Translations under genes and position numbers: made by a program
The notes under the pieces: generated by a model
Told to the model about the DNA's origin: nothing
The model's database searches: none
What the model saw: only the letters and a program-made list of their open reading frames with translations
Shown here: positions 1 through 7,556 of the stretch, in pieces
Layout of the letters: the number at the start of each line of letters is the position of its first letter
Numbering within the stretch: position 1 is the stretch's first letter
Assembly (NCBI GenBank): GCA_946892075.1
Contig: CAMPNZ010000021.1
Span: forward strand, 1-22,092
Length of the DNA: 22,092 nucleotides
Reading direction: 5' to 3'
Source of the DNA: an uncultured Coriobacteriales bacterium
GTDB lineage: Bacteria; Actinomycetota; Coriobacteriia; Coriobacteriales; Eggerthellaceae

Positions 1-2259
1 GCCGCCTCCGCTCAACCAGCCGCTTCCACCCAAGCCGCTGCGGCAACCCAACAAGCTGCACCAACGCAACCGTCCGACCGCGAGCGCATCGTCGTTGTAG
101 GTCTTGGACCTGCGGGTTTGTTCGCCGCTCTGTACCTTGCTCAGGCAGGCTTGCGGCCCTTGGTGCTCGAGCGCGGCGCCGGCATCGACGAGCGCGTGCG
201 CATCGTCCAGGCGTTCCGCAAAGGCGCCGTCCTCAACGAGCTTACGAACATCCAATTCGGCGCAGGTGGCGCGGGCACGTTCTCCGACGGCAAGCTGTCG
301 ACGGGCACAAAAAGCCCGTTCATCAGGCATGTTTTGCGCTGGCTTGTGAACGCGGGCGCGCCCGAGGAAATTTTGTGGCGCGCGAAGCCGCATATTGGCA
401 CCGATTTGCTGGTGCACGTGATTCAAAACCTTACGCGCATGCTTGAAAATTGGGGAGCTGACGTGCGCTTTAACACGCAACTTGTGGGTTGGAACCTGCG
501 CGATAACCACATTGATAGCGCTACGTTTATGGACGTTCACACCAAGCAGCTTACGACATGCAAAACCTCAGCGTGCATTTTTGCGCCGGGCAATTCGGCG
601 CGTGACACCTTTGACATGGTATTTCGTTCGGGCATCGCGATGCAAGCCAAGCCGCTTGCGGTGGGTGTGCGCATCGAGCATCCTCAGCAGCTTATCAACA
701 AGGCCCAGTTCACAGCCGCGCATGCACACGATTTTGGCGCCGCTGACTATAAGTTGGCGTGCGCGTGTTCGCAGGGCCGCAACGTCTATACGTTTTGTAT
801 GTGCCCAGGTGGGGAAGTGGTTTGCGCGTCAAGCGAAACGAATCATCTGGCGGTGAACGGCATGAGCGAATTTGCGCGCGACACGCCGTTTGCGAATAGC
901 GCGCTGCTTGTGAACGTGCGTCCACGCGACTTTGCGGATGGTCTTGTTGATTCTGATGAGTGTGTTCATCCACTTGCAGGCGTTGCGTTCCAGCGCGCCC
1001 TTGAGAAGAAAGCCTTTGATTGCGCACTTCAAGCGGGCGGTACGCCGTATCAGGCGCCTGCGCAAACCGTGGGCGATTTTCTTGATAATTGCGTCAAGCA
1101 CACGCATTTAACCACGTCATACGCACGCGGTGTGGTGGCGTGCAACATGCGGGATGTCCTCCCAGCGTTTGTGAGCGACGCGTTGGCAGAAGGCCTTGCG
1201 CGTTTGGCGCAGCGTTTCGCGCCGTTTGCATATCGCGATGCTGTGCTTATTGCGCCAGAAACGCGTTCGTCAAGCCCTGTGCACATCGAGCGCAGTGCCT
1301 CCTATCAGGCGTATTACCAGCAGTCGAGCGCCTCAACAGGCATTTATCCGTGCGGAGAAGGGCCTGGTTATGCAGGCGGCATCATGAGCGCTGCGGTGGA
1401 CGGCTTGCGCGTGGCTCAGCAGCTTGCCGATGCGTTTTACCACGTCGCGCCAGCAATTAATTCTCAAGTGGCATCCGCTGATCCAACAATTAATTCTCAA
1501 GTGGCATCCGCTGCGCCAGCAATCAATACGCCAGCAATTGATTCTCAAGTGGCATCCGCTGAGCCAGCAGTCAATACGCCAGCAGTCAATACGCAATCCG
1601 CACATCAGCATGAAGAACGCGATAAAGTCCATCACATCAATGCTCCGCAAGAGCGTTTCGCCTGGTTACAGGGCATCTGCGCCCTGCGAGCTGGCAAGCC
1701 GGCCATTTTCCCCACCGACACCGTGTGCGGCTTGGGAGTTTCTGCACTGCATGCCCCTTCACCTGCGATTTTGTACTCGCTCAAACGCCGCCCCGCCACC
1801 AAACCTATCGCGTGGTTGGTGGGCTCGTACACCGATGTGTATCGTTATGGAACATGCCTTCCCACCTGGATAGATACGGTGCTTAAGGCCTTTTGGCCCG
1901 GCGCGCTTACACTCATTGTGAAAGCGTCGGCGCAGGTTCCGCCCGCGTATGTGTCGGCGCAAGGAAGCATCGCGCTTCGCATGCCCGCATCCTTTGACGT
2001 GCTCGATCTTATTCATGAGCTGGGAAGTCCGCTGTGCACAACCTCGGCCAACATCTCCAACGAACACGATGTGGCGTGCCTGGCCGACATCGACCCGCAT
2101 TTGCGACAGAATGTGTCTGCTATAATGGGTGCATCGGCACTGCATGGCTCGGGGGTTGCGTCGAGCGTTATCGATTGCACGCAGCCGCAGTTGCGCTGTT
2201 TGCGCGAAGGCAGCATTGCGCTGGCAGATATTCAGCGGCTCATTGATTCAACACTGTGA
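1..2259 (+). CDS. FAD-dependent dehydrogenase fused to Sua5/TsaC threonylcarbamoyl-AMP synthase (5' partial)
   Basis: The frame is open from base 1 to the TGA at 2257-2259, so the true start lies upstream of the window. Visible residues 1-30 are an Ala/Gln/Pro/Thr-rich linker. Next comes a Rossmann dinucleotide-binding motif (VVVGLGPAGLFAALYLAQAG) and a flavoprotein body of about 440 residues with GGAGTFSDGKLSTGTK and a C-terminal FAD motif (GEGPGYAGGIMSAAVDGLRV). These fit the uncharacterised FAD-dependent dehydrogenase family COG2509. A repetitive linker (about 1455-1600) joins this to a roughly 200-residue YrdC/Sua5 domain with PTDTVCGLG, KRRPATKP and TTSANIS. That domain makes threonylcarbamoyl-AMP from Thr, bicarbonate and ATP for tRNA t6A37. 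No in-frame start with a ribosome site is seen between the halves, so the frame reads as one fused protein. The domain calls are firm; the flavoprotein substrate is unknown. Confidence 0.88.
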   Translation, partial: AASAQPAASTQAAAATQQAAPTQPSDRERIVVVGLGPAGLFAALYLAQAGLRPLVLERGAGIDERVRIVQAFRKGAVLNELTNIQFGAGGAGTFSDGKLSTGTKSPFIRHVLRWLVNAGAPEEILWRAKPHIGTDLLVHVIQNLTRMLENWGADVRFNTQLVGWNLRDNHIDSATFMDVHTKQLTTCKTSACIFAPGNSARDTFDMVFRSGIAMQAKPLAVGVRIEHPQQLINKAQFTAAHAHDFGAADYKLACACSQGRNVYTFCMCPGGEVVCASSETNHLAVNGMSEFARDTPFANSALLVNVRPRDFADGLVDSDECVHPLAGVAFQRALEKKAFDCALQAGGTPYQAPAQTVGDFLDNCVKHTHLTTSYARGVVACNMRDVLPAFVSDALAEGLARLAQRFAPFAYRDAVLIAPETRSSSPVHIERSASYQAYYQQSSASTGIYPCGEGPGYAGGIMSAAVDGLRVAQQLADAFYHVAPAINSQVASADPTINSQVASAAPAINTPAIDSQVASAEPAVNTPAVNTQSAHQHEERDKVHHINAPQERFAWLQGICALRAGKPAIFPTDTVCGLGVSALHAPSPAILYSLKRRPATKPIAWLVGSYTDVYRYGTCLPTWIDTVLKAFWPGALTLIVKASAQVPPAYVSAQGSIALRMPASFDVLDLIHELGSPLCTTSANISNEHDVACLADIDPHLRQNVSAIMGASALHGSGVASSVIDCTQPQLRCLREGSIALADIQRLIDSTL
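1455..1561 (+). repeat. In-frame direct repeats in the interdomain linker
   Basis: Three near-identical 26-base units lie at 1455-1480, 1488-1513 and 1536-1561; copies 1 and 2 are exact and copy 3 differs by one base. They encode INSQVASA, INSQVASA and IDSQVASA, followed by AINTPA/AVNTPAVNTQ-type echoes. All spacings are multiples of three, so the repeat keeps the frame. It looks like a flexible, expandable linker between the flavoprotein and the Sua5 domain. Confidence 0.9.
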
Positions 2260-2295
2260 CCTGCAATTACGCAAGTTCACGGGGAACGTAACCGA

Positions 2296-2379
2296 GCGGT
2301 TGTGCATGCTGTGCACCAACCGCCACCCGCACTCCTTGGTGTTGCGGCGTGGCGGTTGGTGCACAGCATGCACAACCGC
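2296..2379 (+). promoter_or_regulatory. Long inverted repeat A/A' (31 bp) in the hydrolase leader
   Basis: Bases 2296-2326 and 2349-2379 are perfect reverse complements (31 bp) around a 22-base spacer. Each arm is also self-complementary: GCGGTTG/CAACCGC with an inner TGCA/TGCA pair, so each arm can fold alone. No T-run follows, so this is not a classic intrinsic terminator. It overlaps repeat B at 2349-2355, which makes the two large hairpins mutually exclusive. Confidence 0.85.
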
Positions 2380-2410
2380 CACCCGCCACGCCGCAACACC
2401 AAGGAGTGCG
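2328..2410 (+). promoter_or_regulatory. Long inverted repeat B/B' (28 bp) covering the hydrolase ribosome-binding site
   Basis: Bases 2328-2355 and 2383-2410 are perfect reverse complements (28 bp) around a 27-base spacer. The right arm contains AAGGAG (2401-2406), the Shine-Dalgarno of the hydrolase ATG at 2412, so the folded form would hide the ribosome site. The alternative hairpin A/A' uses 2349-2355 and would free it. This geometry suggests a two-state translational switch; that function is inference. Confidence 0.8.
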
Positions 2411-2411
2411 C

Positions 2412-3707
2412 ATGAAATCGCTTTCGTTTACTATTTCGTCTGCGCGTTTGTCATATCAGCTGCATTGTTTGTTGTGGTTGCCCGATAATCAGGACATTCC
2501 GCTTTCACTTGCGCACGTTTCGCAGTCATATGATGAAGACTATACGTCAGTCGAACTCCCTCGCGTTCGTGGCACGATACAGCTCATGCACGGTATGTGC
2601 GAGCACCTTGGACGATATTCCCATGTGGCGCGTCAGCTAACCGCGCAGGGCTATGTGGTTTTCGGCATGGATATGCCTGGTCACGGCAAAAGTGTTCCCG
2701 ACAGTACGCAGCTTGGCCACATTCCTCTTGACGAAGATGTCGATGGGCTTCTGGCTGACGAGCACGCACTTTTTACGCTAGTGAACAGCTGTTATGATGC
2801 TGCCACGCCGCATTTTCTGCTGGGGCACTCGCTGGGCAGTTTTCTGGCGCGGGCGTTCCTTGCGCGCTTTAAGCCTGATGTGCGCGCCGTTGCGCTGATA
2901 GGAGCAGGCCAGGTGAGCCCCGTTTTGCGCACGCTGGGCAGCGCACTTACGCGCTTGCTGGTGGCGCTGCGTAACGATCAGTACCGCTCGCGTTTCATTG
3001 ATGCGCTTGGAGCAGGCGCTTACGCGAAAGCGTTTCAGCCCGCGCGCACGCCTTTCGACTGGCTGTCGCGAAATCCGCAGGTCGTGGACGCGTATCTGCG
3101 CGATCCGTTGTGCGGTGCGCCGTTTAGCGTGGCGTCTTATTTAGTAACAAGCCACATTTTGCGCGTAATTGCTGTTGAAACGCCGCTGATTTTTTCCAAA
3201 CAGCGCAATGAACAGGCATTACAGACGTCGCAATCCGCGGGAACGTCGCAATCCACGGACGATAAGCAATCCGCGGGAACACAGCAGCTTACCAGCACGC
3301 CGCACGCTTCAAATGTGTCGCAGCCGCGTGTGCAGCGCGATGGAACGTGCACAGTTACGTCATTTACCTGCGCATATGCGCCCTCATCTGACGCTTTTTC
3401 GCGCGTAGCAATTTTGTTTTGCTCGGGCGTTGACGATGTTGTTGGCAATCGCGGAAAAGGCGTTATGCAAGCTGCGAAGTCGCTGGTCAAAGCAGGATTT
3501 TCTCGCGTGACGGTTCGCTTATACGACCATGCTCGTCATGAAGTGCTGAACGAAGATTGCGCGCCCGACGTTGTGCGTGCCATCGTTGCATGGTTTGACG
3601 ACGCCGCACTCAGTCACGTTCCCACAGGTCAACCGCTTGCGCAGCCAAGCGCCGCGCACGAACCAATTGCTGCTACACCATCCGTTCCCCCACGTCAGAA
3701 GGCATAA
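2412..3707 (+). CDS. Alpha/beta hydrolase, lysophospholipase/monoglyceride lipase type
   Basis: This 431-residue serine hydrolase fits the lysophospholipase family (COG2267), which cleaves acyl esters of lysophospholipids or monoglycerides. The start is the ATG with AAGGAG five bases upstream; an in-frame ATG at 2349 lies inside the inverted repeats and has no ribosome site. The sequence shows the oxyanion region HGMCEHLGRY, the cap-side motif DMPGHGKS, the nucleophile elbow GHSLGS (Ser140), an acidic residue in SGVDDVVG (Asp341 or 342) and the catalytic His376 in DHARHEVLNED. A Ser/Thr/Gln-rich stretch of about 50 residues interrupts the fold between the cap region and the Asp strand. No signal peptide is evident, so it is probably cytoplasmic. 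It ends one base before glpK, so the two are surely co-transcribed. Released glycerol would feed that kinase; this link is inference. Confidence 0.85.
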   Translation: MKSLSFTISSARLSYQLHCLLWLPDNQDIPLSLAHVSQSYDEDYTSVELPRVRGTIQLMHGMCEHLGRYSHVARQLTAQGYVVFGMDMPGHGKSVPDSTQLGHIPLDEDVDGLLADEHALFTLVNSCYDAATPHFLLGHSLGSFLARAFLARFKPDVRAVALIGAGQVSPVLRTLGSALTRLLVALRNDQYRSRFIDALGAGAYAKAFQPARTPFDWLSRNPQVVDAYLRDPLCGAPFSVASYLVTSHILRVIAVETPLIFSKQRNEQALQTSQSAGTSQSTDDKQSAGTQQLTSTPHASNVSQPRVQRDGTCTVTSFTCAYAPSSDAFSRVAILFCSGVDDVVGNRGKGVMQAAKSLVKAGFSRVTVRLYDHARHEVLNEDCAPDVVRAIVAWFDDAALSHVPTGQPLAQPSAAHEPIAATPSVPPRQKA

Positions 3708-3708
3708 C

Positions 3709-5205
3709 ATGGACAAGTACATCATCGCGTTAGACGAAGGCACCACATCGGCACGCGCGTGCCTGGTGGACGCGCAAGGCCACATGTGCGGCTTCGAGCG
3801 TGAAGCCATTCGCCAAATTTATCCGCAGCCCGGCTGGGTTGAGCAGGACGCCTACGAAGTTTGGAACGCGCAAGTAACGGCTCTGAATGCCCTCTGCGCG
3901 CGTTTTCACTTGTCTACCCAGAACATCGCCGGCATTGCGCTTACGAATCAGCGCGAAACAACGGTGGTGTGGGACAGGCGCACCGGCAAGCCCCTCTGCA
4001 ACGCTATCGTGTGGCAATGTAGGCGTTCATCAGCCATTATTGACGCGCTCTGCGGCGATCCTCTTGTTGCGCACACCGTCCAAATGTGCACGGGGCTCAT
4101 TCCCGACGCCTATTTTTCAGCAGGAAAAATTCGCTGGATTCTGGATTCAATTCCGCAGGCGCGCACCCTTGCTGAACAGGGGAATTTGGCGTTTGGCACC
4201 ATCGATTCGTGGATTTTGTGGAACCTCACGAACGGCGCGCATCACGTTACCGACCCCACGAATGCATGCCGCACGATGCTTTTCAACATCACCGAGCAGC
4301 GTTGGGACAGCGCCATGCTGCAGCTGTTCGATATTCCCCGCTCTTTGCTGCCAGATGTGGTGCCCTCGTCGGGAGAAATTTGCACTATTACCTGCGATTG
4401 TGCCGCCCGTGGCGCGCGCGTGTACGCTTGCGTGGGCGACCAACAAGCAGCCCTTTTTGGGCAATGCTGTTTCGAGAAGCAGCAAGCAAAAACAACCTAC
4501 GGCACGGGCTGTTTTCTTCTTATGCACACGGGGAACACGCCGTATTTCTCCAGTTCAGGCCTTCTTACAACCCTTGCGGCGCTGCCCGCTGGGGCGCGCG
4601 AGCCGCAATATGTGCTGGAAGGCAGCGCGTTTATGGGCGGTGCGCTTATCACCTGGCTTCATGATGCGCTTGGCATTGTGAAGGACGCCAGCGACGCCAA
4701 CGCCATTGCGCATTCGTGCCCGAGCACCGAAGGTGTGGTGGTTGTACCTGCGTTTACGGGTTTGGGAGCGCCGTATTGGGACGCTCAAGCGCGCGGTGCG
4801 ATTGTGGGTATTACGCGGGGAACGCGGGCGGCGCATATTGTGCGCGCGACGCTTGATTCCATTGCGTATCAGGTGTATGACCTGATAGAAGCCATGCAAA
4901 CCGATTGCGGCATGAGTATCAAAGGCATGAACGTTGACGGCGGCGTGTGCGCAAGCGACGTGTTGATGCAATTTCAAAGCGATGTACTGGGAAAACCTTT
5001 GCGCCGTTCCCATAATTTAGAAAGCAGTGTATTGGGAGCTGCCTACCTGGCGGGCCTCTCAACAGGCTTTTTCGACTCGCTTGACACGCTGCGCTCGTTT
5101 CACGAAACCGACACGTTTTTCATGCCGAACGCGTCGCGCGAACACGCGCAGGGGCTTATAGCGCAGTGGCACCATGCTGTTGCCTGCGTGCGCCAACACC
5201 ATTAG
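3709..5205 (+). CDS. glpK: Glycerol kinase
   Basis: GlpK (FGGY family) phosphorylates glycerol with ATP to sn-glycerol 3-phosphate. The protein is 498 residues, close to the 502 of E. coli GlpK. Family marks in order are the N-terminal phosphate-binding loop ALDEGTTSARACLVD, the glycerol-contacting region TNQRETTVVWDRRTGKPLCNAIVWQ, GDQQAALFGQCCF, TYGTGCFLLMHTG, and the C-terminal ATP-site segment GGVCASDVLMQFQSDVLG. The ATG at 3709 follows the hydrolase stop by one base and has AGAAGG at 3697-3702. The longer upstream reading from 3571 overlaps the hydrolase and lacks family similarity. No glycerol facilitator or GlpD is visible here; the immediate upstream partner is the lipase-like hydrolase, suggesting use of glycerol released from lipids. 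Confidence 0.96.
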   Translation: MDKYIIALDEGTTSARACLVDAQGHMCGFEREAIRQIYPQPGWVEQDAYEVWNAQVTALNALCARFHLSTQNIAGIALTNQRETTVVWDRRTGKPLCNAIVWQCRRSSAIIDALCGDPLVAHTVQMCTGLIPDAYFSAGKIRWILDSIPQARTLAEQGNLAFGTIDSWILWNLTNGAHHVTDPTNACRTMLFNITEQRWDSAMLQLFDIPRSLLPDVVPSSGEICTITCDCAARGARVYACVGDQQAALFGQCCFEKQQAKTTYGTGCFLLMHTGNTPYFSSSGLLTTLAALPAGAREPQYVLEGSAFMGGALITWLHDALGIVKDASDANAIAHSCPSTEGVVVVPAFTGLGAPYWDAQARGAIVGITRGTRAAHIVRATLDSIAYQVYDLIEAMQTDCGMSIKGMNVDGGVCASDVLMQFQSDVLGKPLRRSHNLESSVLGAAYLAGLSTGFFDSLDTLRSFHETDTFFMPNASREHAQGLIAQWHHAVACVRQHH

Positions 5206-5224
5206 CCTTGCGTGTGGTACTATG

Positions 5225-5262
5225 ACGACAGCTTCGCGCTGGTACGACAGCTTCGCGCTGGT
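5225..5262 (+). repeat. 19-bp exact tandem duplication upstream of rpiB
   Basis: ACGACAGCTTCGCGCTGGT occurs twice head to tail (5225-5243 and 5244-5262) in the 101-base gap between glpK and rpiB. It could be a paired operator or a simple slippage duplication. No convincing -35/-10 pair was recognised beside it. Confidence 0.9.
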
Positions 5263-5306
5263 ATATGTTACAAAACGTTCCATAGTTTCATAACGAAAGG
5301 GATACT

Positions 5307-5795
5307 ATGCTTATTTCACTTGCAAGTGATCATGCTGGATTCGACATGAAACAGCAGCTCAAAGACTATTTAACGCAGCAGGGACACACGGTTATCGACC
5401 GCGGACCGTCAAGCGATGCGCGCGTTGATTATCCCGATTTCGCGCAGGTAGTTGCGCATGATGTGGCGCATCATCAGGCCGAACGCGGAATTCTTGTGTG
5501 TGGGACGGGCATTGGTATGGCTATATGCGCCAATAAAGTGCCTGGTATTCGTGCCGCCAATGTTATCAATCCGCAATTTGCGGTGTTGTGCCGCGAACAT
5601 AACGACGCCAATATCATTACGCTATCAGGGCGTTTTATTGATGCTGATACCAACATTCAGATTGTTGATGCGTTTTTGAACACGGACTTTGCGGGCGGTC
5701 GTCATAGTGGCCGCGTGGAAAAAATGATGGCGCTCGATGCGCTTACGCCTGATGTGCCTGATGCGCCTGCTCACGACGCGCAGCAAGGTCAGTAG
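5307..5795 (+). CDS. rpiB: Ribose-5-phosphate isomerase B
   Basis: RpiB (LacA/RpiB family) interconverts ribose 5-phosphate and ribulose 5-phosphate in the non-oxidative pentose phosphate pathway. The 162-residue protein starts at an ATG preceded by GAAAGGG. It shows SDHAGF with Asp8 and His9, DYPDFA, the active-site loop VCGTGIGMAICANK with Cys65 as the likely catalytic base, and a conserved CREHNDANI segment. Typical members are about 145-150 residues; the last 15-20 residues (Asp/Ala/Pro/Gln rich) look like an added tail, and its DNA takes part in the imperfect repeats that run into the following gap. The neighbours glyA and upp, which use or feed one-carbon and PRPP metabolism, fit the classic gene order. 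Confidence 0.95.
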   Translation: MLISLASDHAGFDMKQQLKDYLTQQGHTVIDRGPSSDARVDYPDFAQVVAHDVAHHQAERGILVCGTGIGMAICANKVPGIRAANVINPQFAVLCREHNDANIITLSGRFIDADTNIQIVDAFLNTDFAGGRHSGRVEKMMALDALTPDVPDAPAHDAQQGQ

Positions 5796-5865
5796 CCCCT
5801 TCGCCTGCTTGCGACGCACACGCTCCTTCGCCTGCTTGCGACGCGCAACAAGGCAAGTAGCCCGC
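5763..5865 (+). repeat. GC-rich imperfect direct repeats across the rpiB 3' end
   Basis: A unit of about 36 bases beginning CGCCTGCT and ending near AGTAGCCC occurs at about 5764-5798 and again at about 5829-5863 with scattered differences. Within it CCTTCGCCTGCTTGCGACGC is exact at 5798-5817 and 5825-5844. The first copy lies in the last codons of rpiB, so the repeat has extended the coding end. It is not CRISPR-like: there are only two units and no uniform spacers. Confidence 0.75.
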
Positions 5866-6137
5866 TTCGCCCTGTCTGCTGCCGTACGCAGCCAACGGCT
5901 CATCCGATGGCACGTCAGCGTTTCGCGCTCCGCGCAAACCGCACCCGTGTCCCGCGCAGCGCAGCACCGCGCCCCGCGCAAACCGTACGCAGTGAAATTT
6001 ATACCAGTAACAGAAAAAACTGTCCTTGCCCGCGCTTTTCGGCTTGTAATTTCTTAAAGTGGAACTACACAAAGGCAAGCACGTACCCTGCGCCCGTGCA
6101 CGCAAGACGCTGCTTGTACGCGAGGTTAGGAGACCAC
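5796..6137 (+). other. 342-base gap between rpiB and glyA
   Basis: No convincing gene was found. The glyA frame stays open back to 5907, but that stretch is Arg/Pro/Ala-rich, has no family similarity and is not needed for a full-length GlyA. The left half holds the GC-rich repeats; the right half (about 5990-6070) is A+T-richer and is the likeliest place for a glyA promoter, although no strong -35/-10 pair stands out. No riboswitch class was recognised. Confidence 0.6.
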
Positions 6138-7391
6138 ATGACTTTGAACTATGTTGCAGCTGAAGATCAAGAAGTAGCGGCTGCACTAAAAGCAGAACTT
6201 AATCGTCAACGCGGAACAATCGAGCTGATTGCTTCTGAAAATATCGTTTCACCTGCAGTAATGCAGGCAATGGGCTCAGTGTTAACCAATAAGTATGCAG
6301 AGGGGTATCCTGGCAAGCGCTACTATGGCGGCTGCGAAAAAGTGGACATCGTTGAAACGCTTGCAATTGAACGCGCCTGCAAGCTGTTCGGATGCAAGTT
6401 TGCGAACGTCCAGCCTCACTCGGGCGCGCAGGCAAATTACGCTGCTTACATGGCGGTTGTGAAGCCGGGCGACACCGTGTTGGGTATGAGCCTCGACAAC
6501 GGCGGCCATCTTACGCATGGTTCAAAGGCCAATTTCTCGGGCAAACTGTATAACGTAATTCCGTACGGCTTAAACGATGAAGAACGCATCGACTACGACG
6601 AAATTGAGCGTCTTACCTGCGAGCACAATCCTAAACTTATCGTGGCAGGCGCGTCGGCGTACCCGCGCATCATCGACTTCAAGCGCCTTGGCGAAATTGC
6701 GCATGCGCATGGCGCGTATTTGATGGTTGACATGGCTCACATTGCTGGTCTTGTGGCTGTTGGTTTGCATCCAAGCCCGGTTCCGTATGCCGACATCGTT
6801 ACTACAACCACGCACAAAACGCTGCGCGGACCTCGTGGCGGCATGATTCTTACGAATAGCGAAGAGCTTGCGAAGAAAATTAACTCGGCTGTGTTCCCCG
6901 GAACACAAGGCGGCCCATTGATGCACGTCATTGCAGCAAAAGCCGTTGCGCTGGGCGAATGCTTGCAACCCAGCTTCAAAGAGTACGGCAAGCGCATCAT
7001 CGCGAACTGCGCTGCTATGGGACGCGCGATGAGCGAAGGCGGCTTGCGTTTAGTAACGGGCGGCACCGACAATCATTTGTGCCTTGTTGACGTTACGCCT
7101 GCTCACGTTACTGGTAAAGACGCCGAAAAGCTGCTTGAGTCGGTTGGCTTAACTGTCAACAAGAACACAATTCCTCACGAACAGCTGTCTCCCTTTGTGA
7201 CCAGCGGTATTCGTGTTGGAACGGCAGCTGGCACCACGCGCGGATTCAACGAGGACGAGTTCTACACCATCGGTTCGTGCATCGCGAAAACCTTGTTTGC
7301 AGCCGATGACCAGGCAGAACTCGATCGCGTTCGCCAGCAAACGCAGGCCCTTATTCAGGCGCATCCGCTGTATCCCGAGTTTGATTATTAA
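6138..7391 (+). CDS. glyA: Serine hydroxymethyltransferase
   Basis: This PLP enzyme converts serine plus tetrahydrofolate to glycine plus 5,10-methylene-THF, the main source of one-carbon units. From the ATG at 6138 (TTAGGAGA upstream) the protein is 417 residues, the same as E. coli GlyA. Diagnostic segments are IELIASENIVSPAV, NKYAEGYPGKRYYGGCE, NVQPHSGAQAN, VDMAHIAGLVA and TTTTHKTLRGPRGG, where Lys227 forms the Schiff base with PLP. Near the C-terminus TSGIRVGTAAGTTRGF carries the carboxylate-binding Arg. It is cytosolic and would act as a homotetramer or dimer by family knowledge. It lies between rpiB and upp as in many Gram-positive genomes. Confidence 0.98.
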   Translation: MTLNYVAAEDQEVAAALKAELNRQRGTIELIASENIVSPAVMQAMGSVLTNKYAEGYPGKRYYGGCEKVDIVETLAIERACKLFGCKFANVQPHSGAQANYAAYMAVVKPGDTVLGMSLDNGGHLTHGSKANFSGKLYNVIPYGLNDEERIDYDEIERLTCEHNPKLIVAGASAYPRIIDFKRLGEIAHAHGAYLMVDMAHIAGLVAVGLHPSPVPYADIVTTTTHKTLRGPRGGMILTNSEELAKKINSAVFPGTQGGPLMHVIAAKAVALGECLQPSFKEYGKRIIANCAAMGRAMSEGGLRLVTGGTDNHLCLVDVTPAHVTGKDAEKLLESVGLTVNKNTIPHEQLSPFVTSGIRVGTAAGTTRGFNEDEFYTIGSCIAKTLFAADDQAELDRVRQQTQALIQAHPLYPEFDY

Positions 7392-7435
7392 GCGCTCAGG
7401 TGCACCTGTGCACCGCGCGCAGCTTGCAAATACGC

Positions 7436-7441
7436 TATACT
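7436..7441 (+). promoter_or_regulatory. Possible -10 element for upp
   Basis: TATACT stands about 115 bases before the upp ATG. No good -35 is found at 16-18 bases upstream; TTGCAA at 7424 is too close. If used, transcription would begin just before the strong hairpin at 7456-7485. Confidence 0.35.
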
Positions 7442-7455
7442 ACCTATGACCACAC

Positions 7456-7485
7456 ACGGTCGGCATCATTCGTGGTGCTGACCGT
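7456..7485 (+). promoter_or_regulatory. Hairpin with UUCG loop in the upp leader
   Basis: Bases 7456-7468 and 7473-7485 pair over 13 positions (two of them G-U) around a TTCG tetraloop. The following bases (TGTTATG) are only slightly T-rich. It may end glyA transcripts weakly, or act as a stabilising or attenuating 5' structure on the upp mRNA; the sequence does not decide between these. Confidence 0.7.
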
Positions 7486-7556
7486 TGTTATGTAGAAGTA
7501 GAAATACCGTTTCAGCTGGGAAAATAACTTCTCAAACGAAGCGAGAAAGGATCGCT

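Noticed and set aside
3571..3708. Upstream start for glpK
   Set aside because: It lies within the hydrolase gene in another frame, whereas ATG 3709 gives the normal GlpK length.
5763..5865. CRISPR-like array
   Set aside because: Only two imperfect GC-rich units, partly coding, with no regular spacers and no cas genes.
5907..6137. N-terminal extension of glyA
   Set aside because: ATG 6138 has a ribosome site and gives the usual 417-residue enzyme; the extension is compositionally odd and unlike the family.
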